Shown here: in pieces, positions 1 through 8,985 of the stretch
Numbering within the stretch: position 1 is the stretch's first letter
Layout of the letters: each line of letters starts with the position of its first letter
Assembly: GCF_016834655.1 (NCBI RefSeq)
Contig: NZ_JAENHP010000001.1
Span: 806,001-870,000, forward strand
Length of the DNA: 64,000 bases
From: Paractinoplanes ovalisporus
GTDB taxonomy: Bacteria > Actinomycetota > Actinomycetes > Mycobacteriales > Micromonosporaceae
Direction of reading: 5' to 3'
Translations under genes and position numbers: made by a program
The notes under the pieces: generated by a model
The model's input: the letters and a program-made list of their open reading frames with translations, nothing else
Told to the model about the DNA's origin: nothing
Databases searched by the model: none

Positions 1-1057
1 CCTGCCGGTCGGCGTCCGGGCTGCTCCACGCCGCGGTTGTGTAGCCCGGGATCTCCGAGTCGTGCCCCCACGCGGTGCCGCACGGGAAGCTCTCGCGCAG
101 CAGGCCGAGGCCCCAGCCGCCGCCGAGGATTCCCGAGTCCGGCGTTCCGCCCGTCGCCACCGGGTCGATGGTCTTCATCTGGGCCAGCACCCGGGCCGGC
201 AGCAGCTGCCCGCGCAGCAGCGCCCGGAAGAAACGGGCGACGTCCTCGGCGTTCGACACGAGAGCCCCGGAGGCGCCGTAGAGGGTGGGGCTGAGCGCGG
301 TGATGTCCATCGGCGGCGCGTCGGGTGTGTAGCCGTGCACATGCGGGCCGGCGATCGGCGACGAGTCCGGATAGTCGGCGCCGGCCAGTCCGAGCGGCAC
401 GAACAGCCGGCGGCGCAGCTCGGTGGCGAACGAGCGGCCGGTCACCGACTCGACGATCATCGCCAGCAGCAGCGAGTTGGTGTTGGAGTAGGCCAGCCCG
501 GTGCCGGGCGGGAACAGCGGCCCGTGTTCGGCCGCGTAGCGCAGCCCGTCGCGTGGGTCGAAGATCCGCGTGAGGTCGCCGGCCAGGTAGGGCGCGAGTG
601 TTCGCGGGTCCTGGACGTAGTCGAAGACGCCGCTGGTGTGGTTCAGCAATTGGCGGATCGTGATGGCGCCGCCGTTGGGGAGCACACCGGGGAGCCGGCG
701 CTCGACGGTGTCGCCGAGCGACAGGCGGTGCTCGGCCACCAGCTGCAGCACGACCGTGGCGGTGTACGACTTGGTGACGCCCCCGAAGCGGGATCGGAGC
801 CCCGGGCGCATCGGTGCCGCCGGATCGAGAACGCTGCGGCCGGCCGCGAGCCGGATCGTCCGGCCGCCCGTACGCACCACGGCGATCGCTCCGGGAGCTC
901 CGGCCGCGACGACCTGGTCGAGCAGCCGCTGAATCTGGGCCGGCGTGGGCGATACGGCCGCGGCGGCAGAAAAAGCGGGGGCGGACGTGAACAGGGTCAG
1001 GCCGGCGAGACAGGCGACGGCCGCACGACGCGTCCGGGAGATCACGAACTGTGACAT
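1..1057 (-). CDS. Secreted serine hydrolase (R61 carboxypeptidase / class C beta-lactamase-like), nucleophile missing, 3' end cut by window
   Basis: The N terminus is a signal peptide (MSQFVISRTRRAAVACLAGL, then a hydrophobic stretch ending near SAPAFSAAAA), so the protein should be exported. The fold is that of penicillin-recognising serine hydrolases: the sequence RSRFGGVTKSYTA sits where the family has GSVTK, and AYSNTN gives the YxN motif. The nucleophile Ser of SxxK is Gly (codon GGC, residue 93), and the third motif reads WGHDSEIPGY, without the usual HxG. The fold is therefore clear but normal acyl-enzyme chemistry is doubtful. It is divergent from the SARP regulator. The C terminus lies left of base 1. 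Confidence 0.85.
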   Translation of the reverse strand, partial: MSQFVISRTRRAAVACLAGLTLFTSAPAFSAAAAVSPTPAQIQRLLDQVVAAGAPGAIAVVRTGGRTIRLAAGRSVLDPAAPMRPGLRSRFGGVTKSYTATVVLQLVAEHRLSLGDTVERRLPGVLPNGGAITIRQLLNHTSGVFDYVQDPRTLAPYLAGDLTRIFDPRDGLRYAAEHGPLFPPGTGLAYSNTNSLLLAMIVESVTGRSFATELRRRLFVPLGLAGADYPDSSPIAGPHVHGYTPDAPPMDITALSPTLYGASGALVSNAEDVARFFRALLRGQLLPARVLAQMKTIDPVATGGTPDSGILGGGWGLGLLRESFPCGTAWGHDSEIPGYTTAAWSSPDADRQ

Positions 1058-1112
1058 GACAGTCTCCTCTCCATCCTCGGCCCGGCCCGGCGCGACCGGC
1101 GTCAGCCGAACA

Positions 1113-1196
1113 GGCAGGCCGCTGAGGGGCGGCTGAGACGGGTGAGCGTGGGACCGGGCGCCGCCGATCGGGCAGGCCACTGAGGGGCGGCTGAGA
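1113..1196 (+). promoter_or_regulatory. Duplicated SARP-box-like direct repeats upstream of the SARP gene
   Basis: A 26-bp sequence at 1113-1138 recurs almost perfectly at 1171-1196. Each copy holds two CTGAG cores exactly 11 bp apart (1122 and 1133; 1180 and 1191), i.e. heptamers GCTGAGR separated by 4 bp. Heptamer direct repeats with 11-bp phasing are the known binding geometry of SARP-family activators. The sites lie between the serine hydrolase and the SARP gene, so autoregulation or control of the hydrolase is a reasonable inference. Protein binding is not shown by the sequence. Confidence 0.5.
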
Positions 1197-1241
1197 GGGC
1201 CGGGTTTGGGTCCGGGCGCCGCGCGCGGGAGGATCGAGGGT

Positions 1242-4200
1242 GTGGGGGACGGGGCACGGTTACGCGTGACGCTGCTGGGCGCCTTCGAGGTGCGCCTCGA
1301 CGACGCCGTCGTGCCGGTTCCCGGTGCCCGTCTGCGCGGGCTCCTGGTGCGGCTCGCTCTGGCCGGCGGCCGCGCCGTGGATCCGTCGGCGCTGGTCGAC
1401 GCGCTGTGGCCCGAGGAAGGGCCGGCCGACCCGGCCAACTCGCTGCAGTCGCTGGTGTCGCGCCTGCGCCGGGTGCTCGGGGCACCGAGGCTCATCAACC
1501 AGGTGCCGGGCGGCTACCGGCTCGAGGTGGCCCCGGACGACGTCGACGCGCTGCGGTTCGAACGCCTGGCCGCGGCCGGGCGGGACTGTCTGAGGGCCGG
1601 GGACCCGCGCGCGGCGGCCGGCCTGCTCGGTGAAGCGGTCGGGCTCTGGGGCGGGTCACCGGTGGCGGGCGCGGCGACCCGGTTGGAGCTGATCCGGGCC
1701 GAGGCGGTCGGTGATCTGGCCGAGGCCGAACTCGCGCTCGACCGGCCCGCGGCGGCGGCTGCGCGGCTGAGCGGGCTGCTGGTCGACGACCCGGTGCACG
1801 AGCGGGCCGCGGCGCTGCTGATGGACGCGCTCGCCGCCCAGGGCCGGCAGGCTGAGGCGCTGGCTCTTTTCGAGACCGTGCGCGAGGCCCTGGCCGACCG
1901 GCTCGGCGCCGACCCGGGGGCTGCTCTCAGCGAGCGTCACGTGCGGCTGCTGCGGGCCGAACGGGAACCGGCGCCGGAGGTCCGCAGCAACCTGCCGGCG
2001 CCGCTGACCAGTTTTGTCGGGCGCGACGACGACCTCGCGCGGATCGACACGCTGCTCGTCACGGGCCGGCTCGTCACGGTGCTCGGGCCGGGCGGGGCGG
2101 GCAAGACCCGGCTCGCGATCGAGGCGGCCCGGCGCCGGCGGCACGAATACCGCGACGGCGCCTGGCTGGTCGACCTGGCCGCGGTCACCGAGCCGGCCAA
2201 GGTGGGCGCGGCCCTGCTGACCTCGGTCGGGTTGCGGGGCGGGGCGATGTTCGATCCGTCGGCCAAGTTGCGGGTCGAGGCGGGCGAGATCGAAGTGCTG
2301 GCCGAACAGCTGCAGGGCCGCGAGACGCTGCTCGTGGTCGACAACTGCGAGCACCTGATCGACGCGGTGGCGCACCTGGTCGCGACGCTGCTGCCGCGCA
2401 GTGCGGGGGTCCGGGTGCTGGCCACCAGCCGCGAGCCGCTGGCGGTCGACGGCGAGGCGCTGGTGCCGCTGGGACCGCTCACCCTGCCCGGGCCGGACGA
2501 CACGGTCGAGCAGGCCCGGCGCAAGGCATCGGTCCGCCTCTTCACCGAGAGAGCTTCCGCCGTACGCCCGGGGTTCGACATCGACGAGGCCACGCTGGAC
2601 GACATCCGGCACGTCACGACCGCCCTCGACGGCATGCCGCTGGCGCTCGAACTCGCCGCGGCCCGGCTGCGCACGCTGTCCCTGGGCGAGCTGACCGCGG
2701 GGCTGTCCGACCGGTTCCGCCTGCTCACCACGGGCAACCGCACCGCCGCGCCACGCCACCGCACGCTGCGGGCCGTGATCGCGTGGAGCTGGGATCTGCT
2801 CGGCGACCACGAACGTACGGTGGCCGAACGGGTCTCCGTGCTGCCCGGCGGCGTCACCCCGGTCACCGCGGCCGCGGTCTGTGCCGGCACCCCGGTTCCG
2901 CCCGGCGAGATCCCCGATCTGCTGGCGGCGCTGGTCGACCGGTCCCTGCTGCAACTGGCGCCCGACGCGGGCCGTTACCGCATGCTGGAGACCCTGCGGG
3001 AGTACGGCACCGAACGCCTTGCCGAGCAGGGCGTGCTCACCGCCGTACGGGACCTGGCCTCGGACTGTCTGGCCGAGCTGGTGGCGGAGGTCGAACCGAA
3101 ACTGCGCGGCCCCGAGCAGCTGAACGCCCTGCACGTGTTCAGCGCCGAGTACGACAACGTGCTGGCCGCCCTGCGGCACCGGTGCGACTCGGGTGACGCC
3201 GACGGCGCGGTGACCCTGGCGATGACGCTGGCCTGGTACTGGCAGATGTTCGGTCGGCACGCCGACGCCACGTTCTGGCTGGGCGAGGCCCTGGCGGTGC
3301 CGGGCGGTGAACGCTCGCTGGCCCGGGACTGCGCCGAGGCGGTGTTTGTGCTCAACCGCATCACCACCCGCTCGGTGATGACCGGCGAGGCGATGGAGCT
3401 GAGCCAGGCCGAGCTGCGCGAGACCGCGAACCGGCTGCTCCAGCACCCGGCCCGGCCCGGCCTGACCGGCGCGTTGACCGCTATCACTCTGTTCTTCCTG
3501 CGCGAGATGGACTCGGCGCGGGCCGTCACCCAGGAACTGATCAACGGCGGCGACCTGTGGCTGTCGGGGCTGGCCCGCATGTTCCGGGCCCAGTTCGCCG
3601 AGAACGACGGCGACCTCGAGCAGGTACGCATCGACGTGGTCGCCGCGCTCGACGCCTTCGAACGGGTCGGCGACCGCTGGGGCGTGGCCACCGCACTGCC
3701 CATGCGGGCCCTGCTGCGGCAGTACGACAGCGACCTCGACGGGGCGCTGGCCGACCTGCGCCAGGCCCGGTCGCTGGCGGCCGAGTTCGGGTCGCTGAGC
3801 CTGAGCGACGAGATCTTCATCGACCTGCGCTGGGTCGAGCTGCACCTGCGCCGGGGCGACACCGCCCAGGCGATCGAGCTGATGGAGGCGACCAGCGAGC
3901 GGGTGGTCCGCTCGGCCGCACCCGAGATCGTCGTGCTGGTGGCGGCGCTGGAGGCCGGCTTCTGGCTGCGGCTGGGCGACGTGATCCGCGCCCTCGACCT
4001 GATCGCGCAGGCCGAGCGGGGCATGGACGAGCTGTTCGCCTCCGGCGGTGACCACGGCCGGGCGGTGGTCGGCGCGATCCGGGCCGCGGTGTGTGTCGAG
4101 ATCGAGGACGCGGCGGGGGCGCAGAAGGCCCTGACCAGCGCGTACGCGGCGGCGCTGGAGACCCGTGACATGCCGATCCTGGCCCTGGTCGCGGTGGCCG

Positions 4201-4451
4201 CGGCCGGGCTGGCCGAACTCCAGGGCCAGCACCACGAGGCGGCCCGGATGCTGGGCGCGGCGGCCCGGCTGCGCGGCTCGCACGACCCCAGCGATGTGCA
4301 CGTCCGTCAGGTGAGCGAGGCGCTGCGGCGCTCGCTCGGCTCCGACGCGTTCGACGAGGCGTACGGGAAAGGCTTTGACCTGGACGGTAAGACCGCTACC
4401 GCCCAGGTCGACCCGGCCCGTCTCGTTCGAGGCGAGCTCCCCAGCGCCTAG
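1242..4451 (+). CDS. AfsR/SARP-family transcriptional regulator with NB-ARC ATPase and TPR-like C terminus
   Basis: This is a 1069-residue cytoplasmic regulator. The N-terminal winged helix (RLRVTLLGAFEVRLDD to GGYRLEV) is followed by a bacterial transcriptional activator domain (to about residue 235). An NB-ARC/AAA ATPase comes next, with Walker A GPGGAGKTRL near residue 280 and LLVVDNCEHL as Walker B, and then a long helical TPR-like region. This order matches AfsR-type regulators, which activate secondary metabolism or secreted-enzyme genes. GTG at 1242 is chosen because GGGAGG lies 8-9 nt upstream and the winged-helix strand begins shortly after; an in-frame TTG at 1206 has less support. 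Its target is unknown, but repeats typical of SARP sites lie just upstream. Confidence 0.9.
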   Translation: MGDGARLRVTLLGAFEVRLDDAVVPVPGARLRGLLVRLALAGGRAVDPSALVDALWPEEGPADPANSLQSLVSRLRRVLGAPRLINQVPGGYRLEVAPDDVDALRFERLAAAGRDCLRAGDPRAAAGLLGEAVGLWGGSPVAGAATRLELIRAEAVGDLAEAELALDRPAAAAARLSGLLVDDPVHERAAALLMDALAAQGRQAEALALFETVREALADRLGADPGAALSERHVRLLRAEREPAPEVRSNLPAPLTSFVGRDDDLARIDTLLVTGRLVTVLGPGGAGKTRLAIEAARRRRHEYRDGAWLVDLAAVTEPAKVGAALLTSVGLRGGAMFDPSAKLRVEAGEIEVLAEQLQGRETLLVVDNCEHLIDAVAHLVATLLPRSAGVRVLATSREPLAVDGEALVPLGPLTLPGPDDTVEQARRKASVRLFTERASAVRPGFDIDEATLDDIRHVTTALDGMPLALELAAARLRTLSLGELTAGLSDRFRLLTTGNRTAAPRHRTLRAVIAWSWDLLGDHERTVAERVSVLPGGVTPVTAAAVCAGTPVPPGEIPDLLAALVDRSLLQLAPDAGRYRMLETLREYGTERLAEQGVLTAVRDLASDCLAELVAEVEPKLRGPEQLNALHVFSAEYDNVLAALRHRCDSGDADGAVTLAMTLAWYWQMFGRHADATFWLGEALAVPGGERSLARDCAEAVFVLNRITTRSVMTGEAMELSQAELRETANRLLQHPARPGLTGALTAITLFFLREMDSARAVTQELINGGDLWLSGLARMFRAQFAENDGDLEQVRIDVVAALDAFERVGDRWGVATALPMRALLRQYDSDLDGALADLRQARSLAAEFGSLSLSDEIFIDLRWVELHLRRGDTAQAIELMEATSERVVRSAAPEIVVLVAALEAGFWLRLGDVIRALDLIAQAERGMDELFASGGDHGRAVVGAIRAAVCVEIEDAAGAQKALTSAYAAALETRDMPILALVAVAAAGLAELQGQHHEAARMLGAAARLRGSHDPSDVHVRQVSEALRRSLGSDAFDEAYGKGFDLDGKTATAQVDPARLVRGELPSA

Positions 4452-4494
4452 TCAGGCGCGCCCGGTTGTCGCCCCAGGGCGAGCTGCCGTGCGC

Positions 4495-5322
4495 TCAGGC
4501 GCGGCGGTTGTAGGCCCGCAGCGCCAGCGGCACGAAGACCACCAGCAGGCCGGCCATCCAGGCCAGGGTCAGCGTCAGGCCGTGCGCCACCGGGCCGCCG
4601 ACGAGCAGCCCGCGGATCACCTCGACCAGCGGGGTGATCGGGTTGACGTGCACGAACGCCTGCAGCCAGCCGGGGAGCGTGTCGGTCTGGACGAAGACGT
4701 TGCTGCCGAAGGACAACGGGAAGATCAGCAGGAACATCACACCCTGCACGGCTCCCGGCGTACGGACCATCATGCCGACCCAGACCGAGATCCAGCAGAA
4801 GCACAGACCGAACCCGATCGAGAGCGCGACCGCCGCGACCGCCGGGACCAGCCCGGTCTCGACCCGGAAGCCCATCAGGGTGCCGAACGCCAGCATCACG
4901 ACGCAGACGGTCAGGTAGCGCACGACGTCGGCCGCGACCGCGCCGATCAGGGGCGCCGACCGGGCCACCGGCAGCGACCGGAACCGGTCGAAGACGCCCT
5001 TCTCGATGTCGGCGTTGAGGTTCTGCCCGAGCGCGATGCCGCCCAGGGCGAGCGACTGCGCCAGCAGGCCGGGCAGCAGGAACTGCAGGTAGGCGCCGCG
5101 GTCGCCGCCGGAGAGGGCGCCGCCGAACAGGTAGGTGAACAGCATCAGGAAGATGACCGGTTGCAGCGTGACGTCGATCAGGGCTTCCGGCGTACGGATG
5201 GTTTTGATCAGACTTCGCCGGGCCAGGGCCACGCTGTGGCGCACAAGAGCGGCTAGCGCGCCGCCGCGGGGCTTGTCGATGTCGCCGGTGATGTTGCGAA
5301 CGGGCACGTCGAGCGTGGTCAT
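4495..5322 (-). CDS. ABC-2 type multidrug exporter permease, DrrB family
   Basis: The 275-residue membrane protein has about six hydrophobic segments and the family-typical start of daunorubicin-resistance DrrB permeases (TIRTPEALIDVTLQPVIFL, then MLFTYLFGGAL). It forms the membrane half of an efflux pump with the ATPase encoded just upstream. The ATPase stop and this ATG overlap (ATGA, 5319-5322), so the pair is translationally coupled. It converges on the SARP gene with only 43 nt between the stops. The substrate cannot be deduced; export of a hydrophobic drug or metabolite is the usual role. Confidence 0.9.
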   Translation of the reverse strand: MTTLDVPVRNITGDIDKPRGGALAALVRHSVALARRSLIKTIRTPEALIDVTLQPVIFLMLFTYLFGGALSGGDRGAYLQFLLPGLLAQSLALGGIALGQNLNADIEKGVFDRFRSLPVARSAPLIGAVAADVVRYLTVCVVMLAFGTLMGFRVETGLVPAVAAVALSIGFGLCFCWISVWVGMMVRTPGAVQGVMFLLIFPLSFGSNVFVQTDTLPGWLQAFVHVNPITPLVEVIRGLLVGGPVAHGLTLTLAWMAGLLVVFVPLALRAYNRRA

Positions 5323-6305
5323 ACGAGCTCACCCTCCTTGGCTGCGGTGGTCGGGGTGCCTTCGGTGAGGGAGTGGAAGACCTCGTCGAGGCTGGGCAGG
5401 TGCAGGCCGAGGTCGACGACCTCGATGCCGGCCTGGCGCAGGGCCGGGACGACCACGTCGAGGGCGGTGTCGTCCTTGACCGGCACGCTGACCGCGCCGG
5501 GGCGGGCGCCGGCGGCCGTGTCGGCCGAGGCGTTGGTGCCGGGGGCGGCCACGGCGTCCAGGATCCGCAGCGCGTCGGGCACGTGGGCCGGGTCGGACGG
5601 GCGTACGTGCAGGGTCAGGCCACCCACCCGGCGCTTGAGTCCGACCGGGTTGTCGTGCGCGATGACCTTGCCGTGGTTGACCACCACGATCTCGTCGGCC
5701 AGCGCGTCCGCCTCCTCCAGGTACTGCGTGGTCAGCAGCACGCTGGCGCCCTGGGTGACCTGGGTGCGCACGACGCCCCACATGTCCTCGCGCTTGGCCG
5801 GGTCGAGGCCGGTGGTCGGCTCGTCCAGGAAGATCACCTCGGGGTGGCCGACCAGGCTGGCGGCCAGGTCGAGGCGGCGCCGCATGCCCCCCGAGTACGT
5901 CTTGGCCTGCCGCCCGGCCGCCTCGGCGAGGTCGAACCAGTCGAGCAGTTCGGCCGCGCGCCGCTTGGCGTCGCGGGTCGGCAGGTCGAGCAGCTGGCCG
6001 ATCAGCACCAGGTTCTGGGTGCCGGTCAGGTCCTCGTCGACGCTGGCGTACTGGCCGGTCAGCCCGATCCGCCGGCGCACCCGGCCCGGCTCCTTGAGCA
6101 CGTCGATGCCGGCCACCTCGGCGTAGCCCTCGTCGGGGCGCAGCAGGGTGGCCAGGACCCGTACGGCTGTGGTCTTGCCTGCGCCGTTCGGCCCGAGCAC
6201 GCCGAGCACCGTGCCGCGGCGCATCGCCAGGTCCACGCCGTCCAGCGCCTGGGTCTTCCCGAATCGTTTGCGCAGACCCTCCGCGCGCACCACGAGATCA
6301 CTCAT
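5319..6305 (-). CDS. ABC exporter ATPase, DrrA family
   Basis: A 328-residue ATP-binding subunit. Walker A is GPNGAGKTTAVR, the signature is YSGGMRRRLDLA and Walker B is VIFLDEPTTGLD. A C-terminal extension of about 85 residues (RVGGLTLHVRPSDP onward) is characteristic of the DrrA family. ATG 6305 is preceded by AGAGGA at good spacing; the frame stays open upstream but without other support. It overlaps the permease by 4 nt and energises export by it. Confidence 0.92.
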   Translation of the reverse strand: MSDLVVRAEGLRKRFGKTQALDGVDLAMRRGTVLGVLGPNGAGKTTAVRVLATLLRPDEGYAEVAGIDVLKEPGRVRRRIGLTGQYASVDEDLTGTQNLVLIGQLLDLPTRDAKRRAAELLDWFDLAEAAGRQAKTYSGGMRRRLDLAASLVGHPEVIFLDEPTTGLDPAKREDMWGVVRTQVTQGASVLLTTQYLEEADALADEIVVVNHGKVIAHDNPVGLKRRVGGLTLHVRPSDPAHVPDALRILDAVAAPGTNASADTAAGARPGAVSVPVKDDTALDVVVPALRQAGIEVVDLGLHLPSLDEVFHSLTEGTPTTAAKEGELV

Positions 6306-6427
6306 GATGTCCGTCCTCTCGTCGCGGGCAGAACACGGTCGTCTGCCTCGGCGTCGAGAATCCCGCGCGGCGCTGACACGGCGCGCACATAGCGCTGACA
6401 CGGCGCTGTCCGGCAGCGCACGCGGTG

Positions 6428-7402
6428 TCAGCGGCGCCGGTGCGATCCCCGGCGAGGCCGGGCCGTCCACATCACGAGGGCGCCGATGAGCAGCACGATC
6501 GGCACCGCGGCCAGCCACAACAAGGGTGGGACGGGCTCGTCGTCGGCGGGTTCGCGAGCGGCGGCGGCCGGATTCTGACGGGCCTGCGGCGGGCTCGCGG
6601 CCGGCGGCTTGGTGCTGGGTCTGACCGCCGTACGCAGGTCGGCCCCGATCACGGAGAGGATCCAGGGGGCGATCGAGTCGACCCGGGCCGAGGTGTCGGC
6701 GCCGCTGTGCGGGCAGCTGGGGCCGCGGCTGACCACTCCGACCACGGTGGCCACGCCGGTCGGGCTGCCCACGAAATAGGGGCCGCCGGAGTCGTGCGGG
6801 CAGGCGCTGGTGTCGTCGGCCGGGGAGGTGCCGATCACGCCCATCTCCAGCTTCGACGTGCTGGTGACCTCGAAGACGCCGGTCTGGAGGCGGTCGGTGG
6901 TGCGCTTGGCGTTGTCCTTGAGATCGCCGAACCCGACCAGCCGGACCTTCTGCCCCTTGACCGGCTTCTTGCGGTTGAGCCGCATCGGGGCGATGGCCGT
7001 GATCGGCCGGTCGAGCCGGGCCAGCGCCACGTCGGCGTCGCCGTGCTGGCGCACTTCGACGACGTTGGCGCTGAACCCGGCCGTCCCGGTCAGATCGGCC
7101 CGCCCGATCGTGGCGACCGTGCGGTCGGCGACCGGACGCGACACCCGGCGGTCGTTCTCGTCCTTGAAGCAGTGGCCGGCGGTGAGCACCCAGCGCGGCG
7201 AGATCAGCCCGCCCGAGCAGGAGCTGTTGCGCTTGCCGCCGTCCTTGGTCGGTATGCCGATGTCGGTGAGCTTGACCGCGAACTTGTACTGTCCGTCGGC
7301 CACATCCTCACCGTTCGCGATCGCGTGGGCCGGCGTGGTCAGAGCCCCGGCGCCCAGCGTTGCGGCCACCAGCGCGACGACGACCCTCGATAGCGTCTTC
7401 AT
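6428..7402 (-). CDS. Secreted, membrane-anchored trypsin-like serine protease (S1)
   Basis: The 324-residue protein begins with a signal peptide ending at AHA. It is followed at once by IANGEDV, equivalent to the IVGG N terminus of active chymotrypsin-fold proteases, so signal peptidase cleavage alone might generate the active end. The triad is visible: His in LTAGHCF, Asp in DADVALARLD, Ser in HDSGGPYF (the usual G of GDSGGP is H). After a Pro/Ala-rich linker, a single TM segment (LLWLAAVPIVLLIGALVMW) and an Arg-rich tail anchor the domain outside the cell. ATG 7402 is preferred over 7423 because it starts the signal peptide. Substrate unknown. Confidence 0.88.
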   Translation of the reverse strand: MKTLSRVVVALVAATLGAGALTTPAHAIANGEDVADGQYKFAVKLTDIGIPTKDGGKRNSSCSGGLISPRWVLTAGHCFKDENDRRVSRPVADRTVATIGRADLTGTAGFSANVVEVRQHGDADVALARLDRPITAIAPMRLNRKKPVKGQKVRLVGFGDLKDNAKRTTDRLQTGVFEVTSTSKLEMGVIGTSPADDTSACPHDSGGPYFVGSPTGVATVVGVVSRGPSCPHSGADTSARVDSIAPWILSVIGADLRTAVRPSTKPPAASPPQARQNPAAAAREPADDEPVPPLLWLAAVPIVLLIGALVMWTARPRRGSHRRR

Positions 7403-7462
7403 CGCTGACGACTGTAGTGACAAACCGCCAATTACGGACCGCTCCGCCGTTGTCGCACGCGG

Positions 7463-8287
7463 TCAGGAGCGGATCCACTCCAGCAGGTCGGCGTTGATGA
7501 CATCCGCCTGAGTGGTCGGCATGCCGTGCGGGAAACCGGCGTACGTCTTGAGTGTGCCGTTCTTCAGCAGCGCGGCGGAAAGCGGGGCAGAGTCCGCGTA
7601 CGGGACGATCTGGTCGTCGTCGCCGTGCATGACCAGAACCGGCACCGTGATCTTCTTGAGGTCCTCGGTGAAGTCGGTCTGGCTGAACGCCACGATGCCG
7701 TCGTAGTGGGCCTTGGCCCCGCCCATCATGCCCTGACGCCACCAGTTCCGGATGATCGCCTCGGACGACTCGACCCCCGGCCGGTTGAAGCCGTAGAACG
7801 GGCCCGAGGGCAGCGCCAGGTAGAACTCCGACCGGTTCGCCGCCAGCTGCGCCTGCAGGTCGTCGAAGACGCTCTGGGGCAGGCCACCCGGGTTGCTCTC
7901 GGTCTGCACCATGATCGGCGGGACGGCGCTGATCAGCACACCCCGGGCGACCCGGCTCTCACCGTGCCGGGCGATGTAGTGCGCCACCTCGCCGCCGCCG
8001 GTCGAGTGTCCGACGTGGATCGCGTCGTGCAGGTCGAGGTGCGCGACGACGGCGGCCAGATCGTCGGCGTAGTGGTCCATGTCGTGGCCGTCGCCGACCT
8101 GGGTGGACCGCCCGTGCCCGCGCCGGTCGTGCGCGACGACCCGGAACCCGTTCCGCACGAAGAACAGCATCTGCGCGTCCCAGTCGTCGGCCGAGAGCGG
8201 CCACCCGTGACTGAACACGATGGGCTGCCCGCTCCCCCAGTCCTTGTAGAAGATCTCCACGCCGTCGTCGGTGGTCACGAATCCCAT
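7463..8287 (-). CDS. Alpha/beta hydrolase, non-haem chloroperoxidase/esterase type
   Basis: A 274-residue cytoplasmic enzyme with no signal peptide. It has the oxyanion loop [11 protein letters not shown], the nucleophile elbow GHSTGG, an acidic residue in [11 protein letters not shown] and the final His in GFPHGMPTT. This is the pattern of the cofactor-free haloperoxidase/perhydrolase group, which usually act as esterases. The ATG at 8287 is preceded by GGGGAGG; 27 further upstream codons are open but out of family. The substrate is not predictable. Confidence 0.88.
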   Translation of the reverse strand: MGFVTTDDGVEIFYKDWGSGQPIVFSHGWPLSADDWDAQMLFFVRNGFRVVAHDRRGHGRSTQVGDGHDMDHYADDLAAVVAHLDLHDAIHVGHSTGGGEVAHYIARHGESRVARGVLISAVPPIMVQTESNPGGLPQSVFDDLQAQLAANRSEFYLALPSGPFYGFNRPGVESSEAIIRNWWRQGMMGGAKAHYDGIVAFSQTDFTEDLKKITVPVLVMHGDDDQIVPYADSAPLSAALLKNGTLKTYAGFPHGMPTTQADVINADLLEWIRS

Positions 8288-8442
8288 GCCGAGCCTCCCC
8301 TGGCTGATTTCCTCGCCCCTCAAGCTATGCCCGTCCCCCGCGCGACGACCAGAACACGTGATGAACAACCAACTTTGCCGGAGGACAGCCGTGAACCATC
8401 CGCGTGCCCGGGTGCTACCAACTTTCTTGGAAGGGGTGGCGG

Positions 8443-8985
8443 ATGGAACCGGGCGACGTCGAACTGCTGCGCTCGGTCGCGGCCGGGGACTCGGGCGCCC
8501 TCGCGCGGCTCTACGAACGGCACTCCGGCCCGCTCTTCGGCTACCTGCACCGGCTCGCCGGTGATCGGGGGACGGCCGAGGAGATCCTGCAGGACACGAT
8601 GCTCGCGGTGTGGCGGTCGGCCGGGGCGTTCGAGGGGCGGGCCAAGGTGACGACCTGGCTGTTCGGGGTGGCCCACCGGCAGGCCCACAACCGGCTGCGT
8701 CTGCGGCCGGCGCCGCTCGCCGGGGAACTGCCGGATCGGGCCGACCCGGGTGCCGGTCCCGAGGAGCTGGCGATCGCGGCGGCCGGGGGCACTCCGGTGG
8801 CGGCGGCGATCGACCGGCTGCCCGCCCACCACCGGGACGTCATCGCGCTGGTCTTCGTGGCCGGGCTGCCGCTCGCCGACGTCGCCGAGGTGCTGGCGAT
8901 TCCGGTGGGAACGGTGAAGAGCCGGCTTCATCACGCGCGGGCCGCTGTCGCCGCGGCGCTCGTCGGCCAGGAGGTGCCGGAATGA
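8443..8985 (+). CDS. ECF RNA polymerase sigma factor
   Basis: A 180-residue sigma-70-family factor with region 2 ([35 protein letters not shown]) and region 4 ([30 protein letters not shown]). ATG 8443 follows GGAAGGGGTGG. The stop overlaps the start of the zinc-finger membrane protein (ATGA at 8982), the classic arrangement of a sigma factor and its anti-sigma factor. It heads an operon for an ABC transporter, which it may control. Two ACCAACTTT copies, near 8368 and 8418, lie upstream and could belong to its promoter, but no full ECF promoter is obvious. Confidence 0.93.
   Translation: MEPGDVELLRSVAAGDSGALARLYERHSGPLFGYLHRLAGDRGTAEEILQDTMLAVWRSAGAFEGRAKVTTWLFGVAHRQAHNRLRLRPAPLAGELPDRADPGAGPEELAIAAAGGTPVAAAIDRLPAHHRDVIALVFVAGLPLADVAEVLAIPVGTVKSRLHHARAAVAAALVGQEVPE

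Noticed and set aside
1656..4301. Long open frame antisense to the SARP gene (881 codons)
   Set aside because: Gln/Arg/Gly-rich low-complexity translation with no motif, fully opposite a well-supported gene; a by-product of GC-rich third positions.
4452..4494. Rho-independent terminator between the convergent SARP and DrrB genes
   Set aside because: Only weak GC-rich complementarity and no T-run; not enough to call.
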